Part shown: piece after piece, positions 42,537-50,943 of the stretch
How positions within the stretch are numbered: position 1 is the stretch's first letter
How the letters are laid out: the number at the start of each line of letters is the position of its first letter
Assembly: GCF_025685575.1 (NCBI RefSeq)
Contig: NZ_JAGSYD010000001.1
Span: 65,852-129,851, forward strand
Direction: 5' to 3'
Source: Granulicella cerasi
Lineage (GTDB): Bacteria > Acidobacteriota > Terriglobia > Terriglobales > Acidobacteriaceae
Length of the DNA: 64,000 bases
Notes under the pieces: generated by a model
Told to the model about the DNA's origin: nothing
Seen by the model: only the letters and a program-made list of their open reading frames with translations
Database searches by the model: none
Translations under genes and position numbers: made by a program

Positions 42537-45221
42537 TTAGAAGCGAAGCGCGATCTCACCTGTAATCGTGCGCGGCGACACATAGTGCGTGCCCGAGAAC
42601 GTCGACAGGAAGTTATAGAGCGCGTACTTGTTCGTCACGTTGATCGCCGTGACGCGGCCCGCAATCTTGTAGCGACCGGTAGCGCCAAAGTGAACGATGT
42701 TGTCGTCACCCAGGGCCATGTCGAACAAGTTGCGCGAGCGCACACGCGAAGGATTATGGTCAGCGTCTTCCGAGTTGATGCCCGGCAGGTTGAGCAGCGA
42801 GGACTTGAGACCCGCCACCGTGCACTGCTGGAAGCCGTTCGTCGGAGTTGCCGCAACGCCGTTGCACGAAAGGCCCGCCTGGAACTGCTGGTCCGCCGTG
42901 AGGCCGCTGAGGTCGATGCCCGGCTGTCCGTTGATCGTGATCGCCGTTGCAGGATCGCAGTCGGTGTTCACGCCGTTCGGGTTGTAGCAGGGCGCTGCGC
43001 CCGCGACGAGACCGGAGTCGAACTTCCAGTTCATCGAGTACCAGAGGCTCTTGCGGAACGGCATGTTGTACTGCACGTTCGTTGTCTCGTTGAACTTCTC
43101 ATCGTGGTCGATGCGGAAGGGCGCGAAGCCGTTGGAGATGCCGACGCTGGTGCTTACCGGCGTGGCGCCCACGCCGCCGATCTGCGGATTAAAGAAGCGC
43201 GCAGCCACGCTTGATGCGTTGAAGCGAACGCTTACACCTTTGATGTCGGTCAGCGTTGCCGAAAGCGCGTAGCCCGGGATCTTCGAATTGTGCCACTCGA
43301 TCGGGAAGGTAATCGGCGTCGTGCCGAGCACGCTGAAGTCATACGCGTTGTGCGTGTACTTCCAGATGTACTCTGCGTTCACGACGAAGTGCTTGCCGAG
43401 CGCCTGCTGCAGACCCGCGTGGAACTCATTGCGGTAACCGGGATTGAACGGCGTCACACCCTGCGAAGCGCAACCGGAGATCGACTGGAAGATGCCGTAG
43501 ATCACCGGATCAGCGCAGCCTGTCGAAGAGAGCACGAGGTTCTCGTTGAACGGCGTTTCCTGCGTACGCGCATAGCTCGCACGCAGCACGGTGCCGGTCT
43601 TGTGCACGGTGTACGAAACGCCTGCACGCGGTTCCGGCATGCGCTGAATCGTGAGGCCGTTGTACACATCGCCGCGGATGCCAAGGTTCAACTGCCAGGC
43701 GCCGAGCGTCATCGAGTCCTGTGCGTACGCCGCGAACTGCTTCACGACGGTGTGGCCGTTCCAGCTATAGAAACCGCCGCCGCGCGTGAGGTCATACGGT
43801 GCGAGCGTGGGATCGTAGCTTGCGCTCGTCGGATCATTCAGCGTGGGGTCAACGATGCCGAGGTTGTCGTGCTCGTCGAGGAAGGTCTGGCCGTACGACA
43901 CACCGAGCTTCGCGTTGTGGATGCCGTGCAAATACGAAACATCAGCATGAGTGCCCCAGTTCAGCAGCGAGCGTGACTGGTTTACGGCTTCCTGCTGCTG
44001 CGCTTCCACGTAGTCCGCCAGCGGATTGCTGCTGCCGTAGTAGTTATAGGCGTCGCGACGAACGTACATGCCCATGTTGAAGACGCTGTCGTTGTTGATC
44101 ACGTGCGTCCACGAGGGCGAGAAGTTGATGGTGCCGATCTTCGACTTCTGATCGGTGTTGCCCACGTTGTTGCCGTTCATGTCGAGCACGTTGAGGTTCG
44201 CGAAAGTGTTCGGCGTCTGGAACCATGAGCGCGTGTACTGGAAGTTCAGGTGGACGGAGTCGTTGTTGTTGAACTGGTAGTCGTAACGGTTGAAGATGTT
44301 CGCTTCGTTGCCTTTGTCGTGCATCACGGCAAACTCGGGCGCATCGAGGAAGCGGCCGGTCTGCTGACCGTCCACTGCGAAGAACTCGCCCCACTTCTTG
44401 CCGCCATAGGCGACGTCGAACGCTGCGCTGCTGGAACCGAAGGAGCCGTAATGCAACGAGGCGCTGCCGGTCGGCGTGGTGACGCCCTGGCCCGAGCGCG
44501 TCGTGGCCTTCACCACAAGCGAGGTCTTGTCGCCGTACTCCGCCGGCGGTGCGCCATCGATCACTTCGAGCGACTGGATCGCCGATGCGGGAACCTGGTT
44601 GGAGAACACCTTGCTCTGTTGATCGGTGATGGGCTGGCCGTCGACGGAGAACGAGTTCTCCGCGTGGTCGCCGAGGCCGTGCATCAGTCCGTTGGAGTCC
44701 GCCGCCACGCCGGGCGACGACTGCGTAATGATCGCGCTGAGGCCGCTGGTCGAGCTCTCGATCGGCATACGGTCAATGACCGAGCGATCGATGTCGGTGT
44801 GGAAGTGCGGATCGTTCTCGACGAGATCGACCGGCGCATCCACGGTGACGGTCGTGGTGTCCGAGGCCACGTTCAGCGTCAGCTTCAAGGCGCGCGGCAC
44901 GCCAGAGTTGATCGCCACCTCAGCACGCGCGGGCGAAAAGCCGCTCATCTTGCCGAAGACGATGTAGGAGTTGAAGGGCAGGTTGGGCAGCGAGAAGCTG
45001 CCATCTGACCCCGAAGTGGTCGAGCGCGAGTAGCCGCTGACGGGGCTCTGAATGGTGATGGTGGCGCCGGGAACGACGGCACCGCTGGGGTCGACGACGG
45101 AACCGTTGACGCTGCCCGAGCCGGACTGCGCAACGGAGATGACGGCACCACAAAGGAAGACAACGGTGGCGACAAGAGTGCGCCAGGCCAGGCGCGGGAA
45201 TCGCGCTGAGAGCAACTGCAT
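42537..45221 (-). CDS. TonB-dependent receptor with carboxypeptidase-regulatory-like domain
   Basis: An 894-residue outer-membrane protein. The signal peptide (cut near ISVAQ, residue 32) is followed by a CarboxypepD_reg-like beta domain (SVNGSVVDPSGAVVPGATIT through about 115), a plug (NSFSVDGQPITDQQ; APPAEYGDKTS) and a 22-strand barrel ending in TITGEIALRF with terminal Phe. This Oar-like layout is characteristic of Acidobacteria. Substrate unknown; no SusD-like lipoprotein lies beside it. The ATG at 45221 has GAGGA upstream. Confidence 0.9.
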   Translation of the reverse strand: MQLLSARFPRLAWRTLVATVVFLCGAVISVAQSGSGSVNGSVVDPSGAVVPGATITIQSPVSGYSRSTTSGSDGSFSLPNLPFNSYIVFGKMSGFSPARAEVAINSGVPRALKLTLNVASDTTTVTVDAPVDLVENDPHFHTDIDRSVIDRMPIESSTSGLSAIITQSSPGVAADSNGLMHGLGDHAENSFSVDGQPITDQQSKVFSNQVPASAIQSLEVIDGAPPAEYGDKTSLVVKATTRSGQGVTTPTGSASLHYGSFGSSSAAFDVAYGGKKWGEFFAVDGQQTGRFLDAPEFAVMHDKGNEANIFNRYDYQFNNNDSVHLNFQYTRSWFQTPNTFANLNVLDMNGNNVGNTDQKSKIGTINFSPSWTHVINNDSVFNMGMYVRRDAYNYYGSSNPLADYVEAQQQEAVNQSRSLLNWGTHADVSYLHGIHNAKLGVSYGQTFLDEHDNLGIVDPTLNDPTSASYDPTLAPYDLTRGGGFYSWNGHTVVKQFAAYAQDSMTLGAWQLNLGIRGDVYNGLTIQRMPEPRAGVSYTVHKTGTVLRASYARTQETPFNENLVLSSTGCADPVIYGIFQSISGCASQGVTPFNPGYRNEFHAGLQQALGKHFVVNAEYIWKYTHNAYDFSVLGTTPITFPIEWHNSKIPGYALSATLTDIKGVSVRFNASSVAARFFNPQIGGVGATPVSTSVGISNGFAPFRIDHDEKFNETTNVQYNMPFRKSLWYSMNWKFDSGLVAGAAPCYNPNGVNTDCDPATAITINGQPGIDLSGLTADQQFQAGLSCNGVAATPTNGFQQCTVAGLKSSLLNLPGINSEDADHNPSRVRSRNLFDMALGDDNIVHFGATGRYKIAGRVTAINVTNKYALYNFLSTFSGTHYVSPRTITGEIALRF

Positions 45222-45347
45222 GGGGAAATCCTCAATTTTTCGTAACAGGAAGAAACGCATCTGCACGCATGTGAACACCACAAACGGCAGGGATGGCGAA
45301 GCGCCCTCAACGACTGACTTTGCAGACGAGGGGCCCTTCGCAGGGCG

Positions 45348-45725
45348 TTAGCTTACGAACGAGGATGCAGGTGGAGGTCTACTGAACCAGACTGAATGCC
45401 AGAGCGTCGCGCGGGCGATCTCGGCTTCTTCGATAGGTGTGACGTGCTCCACCATTTCGATCACTTCATACTGCACCGGCATGACGGGCAGCGTGGTGTG
45501 CATGGCGACGCACAGCGGGCAGCGCTCTTCGCCGCCAACATTCAGTGCGTCCGCCGGTGCCGCGTGGAGCTGCACCTTGTTGCTTGGCAACAGGTCACCG
45601 TGGATGTGCACGGCCTGCGCCGTTCCCATGATCGCCACCAGCGCCAGCGCGAACGCAGCCGCCCACCGCTGCCACAGGGGGCGGGTGGTGTCGAGCTCGC
45701 GAGCGTAGAGGTGGAAACGAAACAT
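45348..45725 (-). CDS. Small CPLC-motif protein (DUF2946-like)
   Basis: A 125-residue protein with one membrane helix or signal segment (AAAFALALVAIMGTAQAV, about 23-40), then HIHGDLLP and the motif CPLCVAMH, which resembles the CPxC-H signature of DUF2946 proteins often coded next to TonB-dependent (copper) receptors. It lies 126 bases upstream of the receptor and reads the same way, so a shared function, possibly metal-related, is plausible but unproven. The ATG at 45725 sits before the helix. Confidence 0.6.
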   Translation of the reverse strand: MFRFHLYARELDTTRPLWQRWAAAFALALVAIMGTAQAVHIHGDLLPSNKVQLHAAPADALNVGGEERCPLCVAMHTTLPVMPVQYEVIEMVEHVTPIEEAEIARATLWHSVWFSRPPPASSFVS

Positions 45726-45805
45726 AGTCGAGATCAGGAATGACTTGTAGCAAAAGCCCGCCGGCTGGCGAGCTTTGCTCGAAACCAGGGGTGTTGAACA
45801 GCCGC

Positions 45806-46090
45806 TTAGTAGCTGAAGAACTCCGGCAGGCCGCGGCGCAGCGAAAGTCCGCGCAGGAAGCAGAAGACCGAAACCGCGGCTACCAGGAGGTCCCAGTAGA
45901 GCATCGGGTGCACCCAACCGGGGCCGTACTGCGCATCCTGTCCGCTCCAAAGCGTGACGAAGATCGCAACGAGCGCGGTCTGGAAGCCGATCACGATGAA
46001 GAGATGTCCACGACGAAGGCGGCGATCGAGAGCAGCAACTTCAGCCGGGGTCAGCGAACGCTCTGCAACGGGGATATTCGTGTTAGCCAT
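45806..46090 (-). CDS. Small two-helix membrane protein
   Basis: A 94-residue protein with two predicted helices (about 30-48 and 66-82) joined by a short loop containing GPGWVHPMLYW. N-terminus acidic and cytosolic. No family recognised. The ATG at 46090 follows AGGAG at 12 bases. It may be cotranscribed with the next two genes; the gap to the small CPLC protein is 80 bases. Confidence 0.6.
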   Translation of the reverse strand: MANTNIPVAERSLTPAEVAALDRRLRRGHLFIVIGFQTALVAIFVTLWSGQDAQYGPGWVHPMLYWDLLVAAVSVFCFLRGLSLRRGLPEFFSY

Positions 46091-46262
46091 GGTTGGGGCA
46101 AACTCCTGTAGATCGTTTGAGGTTTTTGGGGGCCTCGACGTTTCTATTACACCACACCAGTCGGGTGCCGAGGCAAGGGGGTTACCACCTGCTAACACCT
46201 CAAGTAGCGCTTTACCGGGGTGTTTACTCCTGTGGTTCATGGGTGGGTGGGCGGTTATCGAT

Positions 46263-46292
46263 AAAGAGGAAGCCATAATCGGCTCCCTCTTT
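46263..46292 (-). terminator. Terminator of the ABC/M1 operon
   Basis: The hairpin aaagagggagcc/ggcttcctcttt (one mismatch) lies 20 bases past the permease-peptidase stop. A T-run is present within the stem on the minus strand. It could also serve in the other direction. Confidence 0.55.
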
Positions 46293-46311
46293 GTTTGCGA
46301 GACACACCGAG

Positions 46312-49300
46312 CTAGTTCTTCGGCACATCCATCAGGTTGTCCTCCGGGTTGCGGTCGATCAGGATGCTGAACGGATCGATACCGGCCCGCGTCGGCTTCT
46401 TGTCCACCACGAAGTCAATCGGCGTGTGCTCCTGCGTGAGCCACACCTTCTCCACGTGGATCGGCTCCTCGAGGTCCTTGGCTCCGGTGACCGCGCCCAC
46501 TTCGATGAGGTCATGCAGCGGCTGGCGCGTCTCCTTGCCATCACCATCGGCATAGAACTTCCTGGACTGCACGACCATGTGGACCTGCCACTTGCCGTCA
46601 GCCGTCGGAGTCACCTTCACGCTCTCCACCTTGTTGTCGTAGAGCGTGATCTTCTCGAACATGTCCGTCACCAGATACTGCAGCTCCGGCGGCGTGGTCT
46701 TGCGCAGCGCCGCCACGAGGTCGCGCGTATCTGGATACGGCGGCCCCTTGAAGCGCCACTCCTTCAGCAGGCCGCTAAGCGCAGCGTTCAGCTTGTCCTC
46801 GCCGATGTAATCCGACAATGCGTAGAAGACCATCGAGCCCTTCTGATACCAGACATAGGGCTCGTTCTCTACCAGCGTGATCGGCGGCTCGTGCCGCACT
46901 TCTCCCGCTCGCCCACGCAGGTAGCCGTCGAGCTCATGACGAAGGAAGCGGCGCATGTTCTTCGTGCCGTACTTCTTCTCCATAACGCGCAGCGCGGAGT
47001 ACTCGGCCAGGCTCTCGCTCATCATGTTCGAGCCCTTCACCTGTCCGCCGATGATCTGATGCGCCCACCACTGATGCGCCAGTTCATGCGCTACGACGAA
47101 GTAGGTGAAGTCGATATCACCCGGCTTCTCCACGCGACCGATGAAGCCGATGCCTTCCGAGAAAGGGATCGTATTCGGGAACGACTGCGCGAAGCTGCGA
47201 TAGCTCGGGAACTCGATGATGCGGTATTGCTTGAACTGGAACGGTGCGAAGTTCGCCTGCAGATAATCCAGGCCCGCCTTCGATGCCGCGACCATGTCCT
47301 CTACGTCATACGGATGCGCCTTGTCGTAGTAGACCTCGATGTTGATGCCCTTGTACGGCTCGCGTCGCACCAGGTAACGGCCCGAGTTGTAGTCGTAGAA
47401 GTTGAGCGTCTCCGTGTCGCCCATCGAGTACTCGTAGAAGTTGCGATTGCCTTCCTTCCACTGGCGCTTCAGATAGCCCGGCGAGATCGCAATCTGATCG
47501 TCGCTCGTGCTGACGATCGTGTGGTACTTGATCCAATCCGAGTCCGGCGTGAAGAGGTTCACGTTCGAGTAATAAGGATCGCCACGCGGAGGAAGCTCCT
47601 GATACTTGCCGAGCTTCTCCTCGCGACGATAGACCGGGTTATCCAGTTCCCCGCCGCGGTTGTAGCCAATGCCCGGCATGTAGGAGCTGTCAAAGAACGT
47701 GCCGTTGTACGCAAGCTGCGCCGCCTCGCCGTTGTTGCGGAAGCCGTGCGACGCGTAGCCGACGTGGAAGTGCATCTGCATCGTCTCACCGGGTTGCAAC
47801 GGCGTGGCGAGGTGGAAGATGCGATAGCCGATCAGCTTATCTTCCATCGTCATCGTGCTGGGACGATCGAAGCTCGCCGCGTAGAAGCTGCGGTTGCCAT
47901 CGGTCAGATGAATGTCGCTGATCGCAACGTTCGTCTTGTTCTTCAGGTAGTAGGTGCCGAACGCATCGAAGCCGCGCTGATACGGGAAGATGTCCACCTT
48001 CGTATCGACGGCGACAATTTTCGGCTGCGGTAGCTGCTGATACTTCTTGTACTTCTTCTCGTACTCCGCCTGCAGGTGACGGTCATACTTCGCGGTGTGA
48101 TACCAGTTCAGCACGTGCGTGTTGTAGAAGAACCACACTCCCGAAGCCAACGTCAGCGCACCGAATCCAACAGCCCAAGGCAGCAACGTGCGTTTGCGTT
48201 GTCCCGCATAACGCAGACGATTGCGCCACGTCACATCCGTGCCGCGCGGCGAAAGCATCATGCCCACGGCTACCAGCATCAACGTCCAGAAAAGCCAGTA
48301 CGCCAGCGACCAGAACAACCCCGCCTTGAAGTGGCCATAGCCGTTCATGTCCGAGTACTGGTACGGCGTGTTGTTGTTGAAGAGGTAGAGGCGGTCGATG
48401 AACCCACTACCCGAAATGAAGTTTGGCACGATCGCGAACGCAACGCAGATTGCGTGGCCGAGATACTTGTTGCTCACCAGGCTCTGCACCAGCAGCGCAA
48501 AGAAGCAGAAGGTGACCACGCTTGTGAACGTGACGATGAAGAGCTCCTGAAAGTACTCCAGCAACTCGAAGTGGTAGTAGCCCGCAATGATCTGGCTGAG
48601 GATGCCGCAGAGCATCACGACGACCAGCAGCACCACCTGCACGACTGCCATCGAAGCGAAGCGGCTAAACCAGTCCTCCCACTCGCCCATGGGCAGCGCG
48701 TCGTGAATCTGCGCAAAGCGTACATCGCGTTCGCGCCACACCAGTTCGCCCGCATACATCGCAGCCACGATGTAGAGGAACAGCAGCGAGCTTCCCTCCA
48801 CCGTCTGCACCATCAGCGAGGTCACCGGCCAAACATCCACCTCGCCGACCTTACCCGCGAAGTGGCTGTTCGACATCGTGTTGATGATCATCACCAACGT
48901 GATGCCCCAGAACGGAATCTCCTTCACGATGTTGCGAACGCGCAGGGATGTCAGGCTGGTGAACTGCGCAAAGCGCGTGCCTGCGCCGAAGTATTGATGC
49001 ACCTTCGGCAGCTCAATATGAAAGCGCGGACGTGGCGGACCTTCCTTCTCCTCGTCCTCCTTCATTTTCTTCTTGCTCGCCTTCGCGCCAAGGCCTTCAG
49101 CACGCATGGGGAAGAAGAGATACGTCGCGAGCACGCAGAGCGCACCGATGCCGAGATAGAGCAAGCGGTTCCAAAGGAAGACGCCGCTCCACACCGGGAT
49201 CAAGGTGTTCTGCTCCGCGACCGTCCAGTAGCGCGCAAACGAACGCACGGTGATGAAGCCGATGGGGTCGAAAGTGCCCGGAACCGTGAGATCAAGGCTG

Positions 49301-49914
49301 CGCGTGCTGATCACTGCCGTGAGCAGAATGAGATACACCGCAAACAACGCCACACCCTGCAGATAGACCACGACGATGTTGCGCGTGAGCGCGGCGATCA
49401 GGAAGAACAAGCTGCCGATGAAAAAGATCTGCACGACCGGATAGTCGAGGAAGAGCTTGAGCGTAAGCAGCAGCAGGTGCCCTGTGATCGGGAGGATGCG
49501 ATCGTGGTCAGCCCATGGCGCAAAGCAGCCCAGTATCTGGCCGAAGATCATGCCCGCGAAGACCACGATCGTCGTCAGAATGGAACCCAGCCAACGCCCG
49601 CCGAGATACGCGAACTTCGAGATCGGCTTCGTGAAGAGCAGTTGATACGTGTTCTGCTGGAAGTCTCGCAGGATCGACGGACCGAAGATGCCCGCCAGCA
49701 GCAGGATGCCGAAGAACGACATGTTCATCATCATCTGCAGCGTGGCGTATGGCCCGTTGAGCATCACCTTGCCCGCGCCCACAAACGAGAACGAGTCAGA
49801 AGCCGCGACCGAGAGGAATCCGATCAGGCCGTAGACGAAGAAGTACACATACGTCGAAATGCTCTTCAAGCGAAGCTTCAGCTCGAAGGCAAGAAAGCTG
49901 AGAAAGAGGCTCAT
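46312..49914 (-). CDS. ABC-2 permease fused to M1 aminopeptidase
   Basis: A 1200-residue inner-membrane protein. The N-terminal 600 residues contain about twelve helices in two ABC-2 permease halves (e.g. YGLIGFLSVAASDSF; YLQGVALFAVYLILLTAVIS) separated by cytosolic loops. The C-terminal 540 residues are an M1-type metallopeptidase with HELAH (943-947) and the third zinc ligand Glu967 in SESLAEY. The peptidase domain faces the periplasm by topology. Such fusions are known from Bacteroidota and Acidobacteriota and may process peptides exported or sensed by the transporter. Encoded 15 bases after the ATPase. Confidence 0.88.
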   Translation of the reverse strand: MSLFLSFLAFELKLRLKSISTYVYFFVYGLIGFLSVAASDSFSFVGAGKVMLNGPYATLQMMMNMSFFGILLLAGIFGPSILRDFQQNTYQLLFTKPISKFAYLGGRWLGSILTTIVVFAGMIFGQILGCFAPWADHDRILPITGHLLLLTLKLFLDYPVVQIFFIGSLFFLIAALTRNIVVVYLQGVALFAVYLILLTAVISTRSLDLTVPGTFDPIGFITVRSFARYWTVAEQNTLIPVWSGVFLWNRLLYLGIGALCVLATYLFFPMRAEGLGAKASKKKMKEDEEKEGPPRPRFHIELPKVHQYFGAGTRFAQFTSLTSLRVRNIVKEIPFWGITLVMIINTMSNSHFAGKVGEVDVWPVTSLMVQTVEGSSLLFLYIVAAMYAGELVWRERDVRFAQIHDALPMGEWEDWFSRFASMAVVQVVLLVVVMLCGILSQIIAGYYHFELLEYFQELFIVTFTSVVTFCFFALLVQSLVSNKYLGHAICVAFAIVPNFISGSGFIDRLYLFNNNTPYQYSDMNGYGHFKAGLFWSLAYWLFWTLMLVAVGMMLSPRGTDVTWRNRLRYAGQRKRTLLPWAVGFGALTLASGVWFFYNTHVLNWYHTAKYDRHLQAEYEKKYKKYQQLPQPKIVAVDTKVDIFPYQRGFDAFGTYYLKNKTNVAISDIHLTDGNRSFYAASFDRPSTMTMEDKLIGYRIFHLATPLQPGETMQMHFHVGYASHGFRNNGEAAQLAYNGTFFDSSYMPGIGYNRGGELDNPVYRREEKLGKYQELPPRGDPYYSNVNLFTPDSDWIKYHTIVSTSDDQIAISPGYLKRQWKEGNRNFYEYSMGDTETLNFYDYNSGRYLVRREPYKGINIEVYYDKAHPYDVEDMVAASKAGLDYLQANFAPFQFKQYRIIEFPSYRSFAQSFPNTIPFSEGIGFIGRVEKPGDIDFTYFVVAHELAHQWWAHQIIGGQVKGSNMMSESLAEYSALRVMEKKYGTKNMRRFLRHELDGYLRGRAGEVRHEPPITLVENEPYVWYQKGSMVFYALSDYIGEDKLNAALSGLLKEWRFKGPPYPDTRDLVAALRKTTPPELQYLVTDMFEKITLYDNKVESVKVTPTADGKWQVHMVVQSRKFYADGDGKETRQPLHDLIEVGAVTGAKDLEEPIHVEKVWLTQEHTPIDFVVDKKPTRAGIDPFSILIDRNPEDNLMDVPKN

Positions 49915-49929
49915 CGTTTCTCCTTGCGC

Positions 49930-50817
49930 TTAGGCTTTGGCTGTTTGGTGACGCTTGAGGTTGAGGAAGTACACGTCTTCGAGATCGCCCGGCTCCTGCA
50001 CGAAACCCTCGCCCGGAGCGGTCTCCGCGTACACGCGCACCTGGTGCGCGCCGCCGGCCATGTGCGTGGAGATCATGTCGAAGTTCTGCTCCACCTCGGC
50101 CATCTCCTCCTGGCTGTTCACCTGCTTGCAGTAGATGCGGCCTTCGATCGCGCTCAACGCTTCGTTCGGCGCGCCTTCGAGCAGCACGCGTCCGCCGGCG
50201 ATGATCGCCATGCGCGGGCAAAGTTCCTTCACATCGCCCACGATGTGCGTGGATAGAATGACAACGGTGTCGCGGCCGATGGAGCTCAACAGATTGAGGA
50301 AGCGATTGCGCTCTGCCGGATCGAGGCCTGCGGTCGGCTCGTCCACTATGATCAAGCGCGGCTTGCCGAGCAGTGCCTGCGCGATGCCGAAGCGCTGCTT
50401 CATGCCGCCGGAGTACCCGCTGAGCGCTTTCTTACGAACGTCCCAGAGGTTCGTCTGCCGCAGCAGTGCTTCCACCTGGTCTTTGCGCTCGCCCGCGTTG
50501 GTGATGCCCTTCATCACCGCGAGGTGATTCAGCATGTCCACGGCGGACATCTTCGGGTACACACCGAACTCCTGCGGCAGATAGCCGAGCGTGCGTCGCA
50601 CGGCGTCCTTGTTCTGCAGCACGTTGATGTCGTCCAGCCAGATGGCGCCCTGGTCGGGCTCCTGCAGTGTCGCAATCGTACGCATCAGCGTCGACTTACC
50701 TGCGCCGTTCGGCCCCAGCAGGCCGAACATGTTGTTGCCGATATTCAGGCTGAGGTTTTGCAGAGCCTTTACGCCGTTAGCGTAGGTCTTCGAAATCCCT
50801 TCAATGCGAAGCGACAC
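49930..50817 (-). CDS. ABC transporter ATP-binding protein
   Basis: A 295-residue cytosolic ATPase. Walker A GPNGAGKST (35-43), Q-loop LPQEFGVYP, signature LSGYSGGMKQ (132-141), Walker B LIIVDEPTAG (155-164) and a conserved switch His are present. The C-terminal 70 residues form a small extra domain found in lipid and drug exporters of the CcmA/NatA type. It energises the fused permease-peptidase coded just downstream. Confidence 0.92.
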   Translation of the reverse strand: MSLRIEGISKTYANGVKALQNLSLNIGNNMFGLLGPNGAGKSTLMRTIATLQEPDQGAIWLDDINVLQNKDAVRRTLGYLPQEFGVYPKMSAVDMLNHLAVMKGITNAGERKDQVEALLRQTNLWDVRKKALSGYSGGMKQRFGIAQALLGKPRLIIVDEPTAGLDPAERNRFLNLLSSIGRDTVVILSTHIVGDVKELCPRMAIIAGGRVLLEGAPNEALSAIEGRIYCKQVNSQEEMAEVEQNFDMISTHMAGGAHQVRVYAETAPGEGFVQEPGDLEDVYFLNLKRHQTAKA

Positions 50818-50943
50818 AGATACCTCCAGATTTTGCAGACAGAGTCGTTGACGACCACCTTACCCGCTTCCACGTTGTGCGCCAATACAAATCGATACGC
50901 ACATCCGTGGGGATAAGTTCCCTCTGCTTTCTGGAGGCCCGAA

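Noticed and set aside
48076..50256. A 726-codon plus-strand frame over the ABC/M1 gene
   Set aside because: Same reason: Arg/Glu/His-rich shadow of the permease-peptidase fusion.
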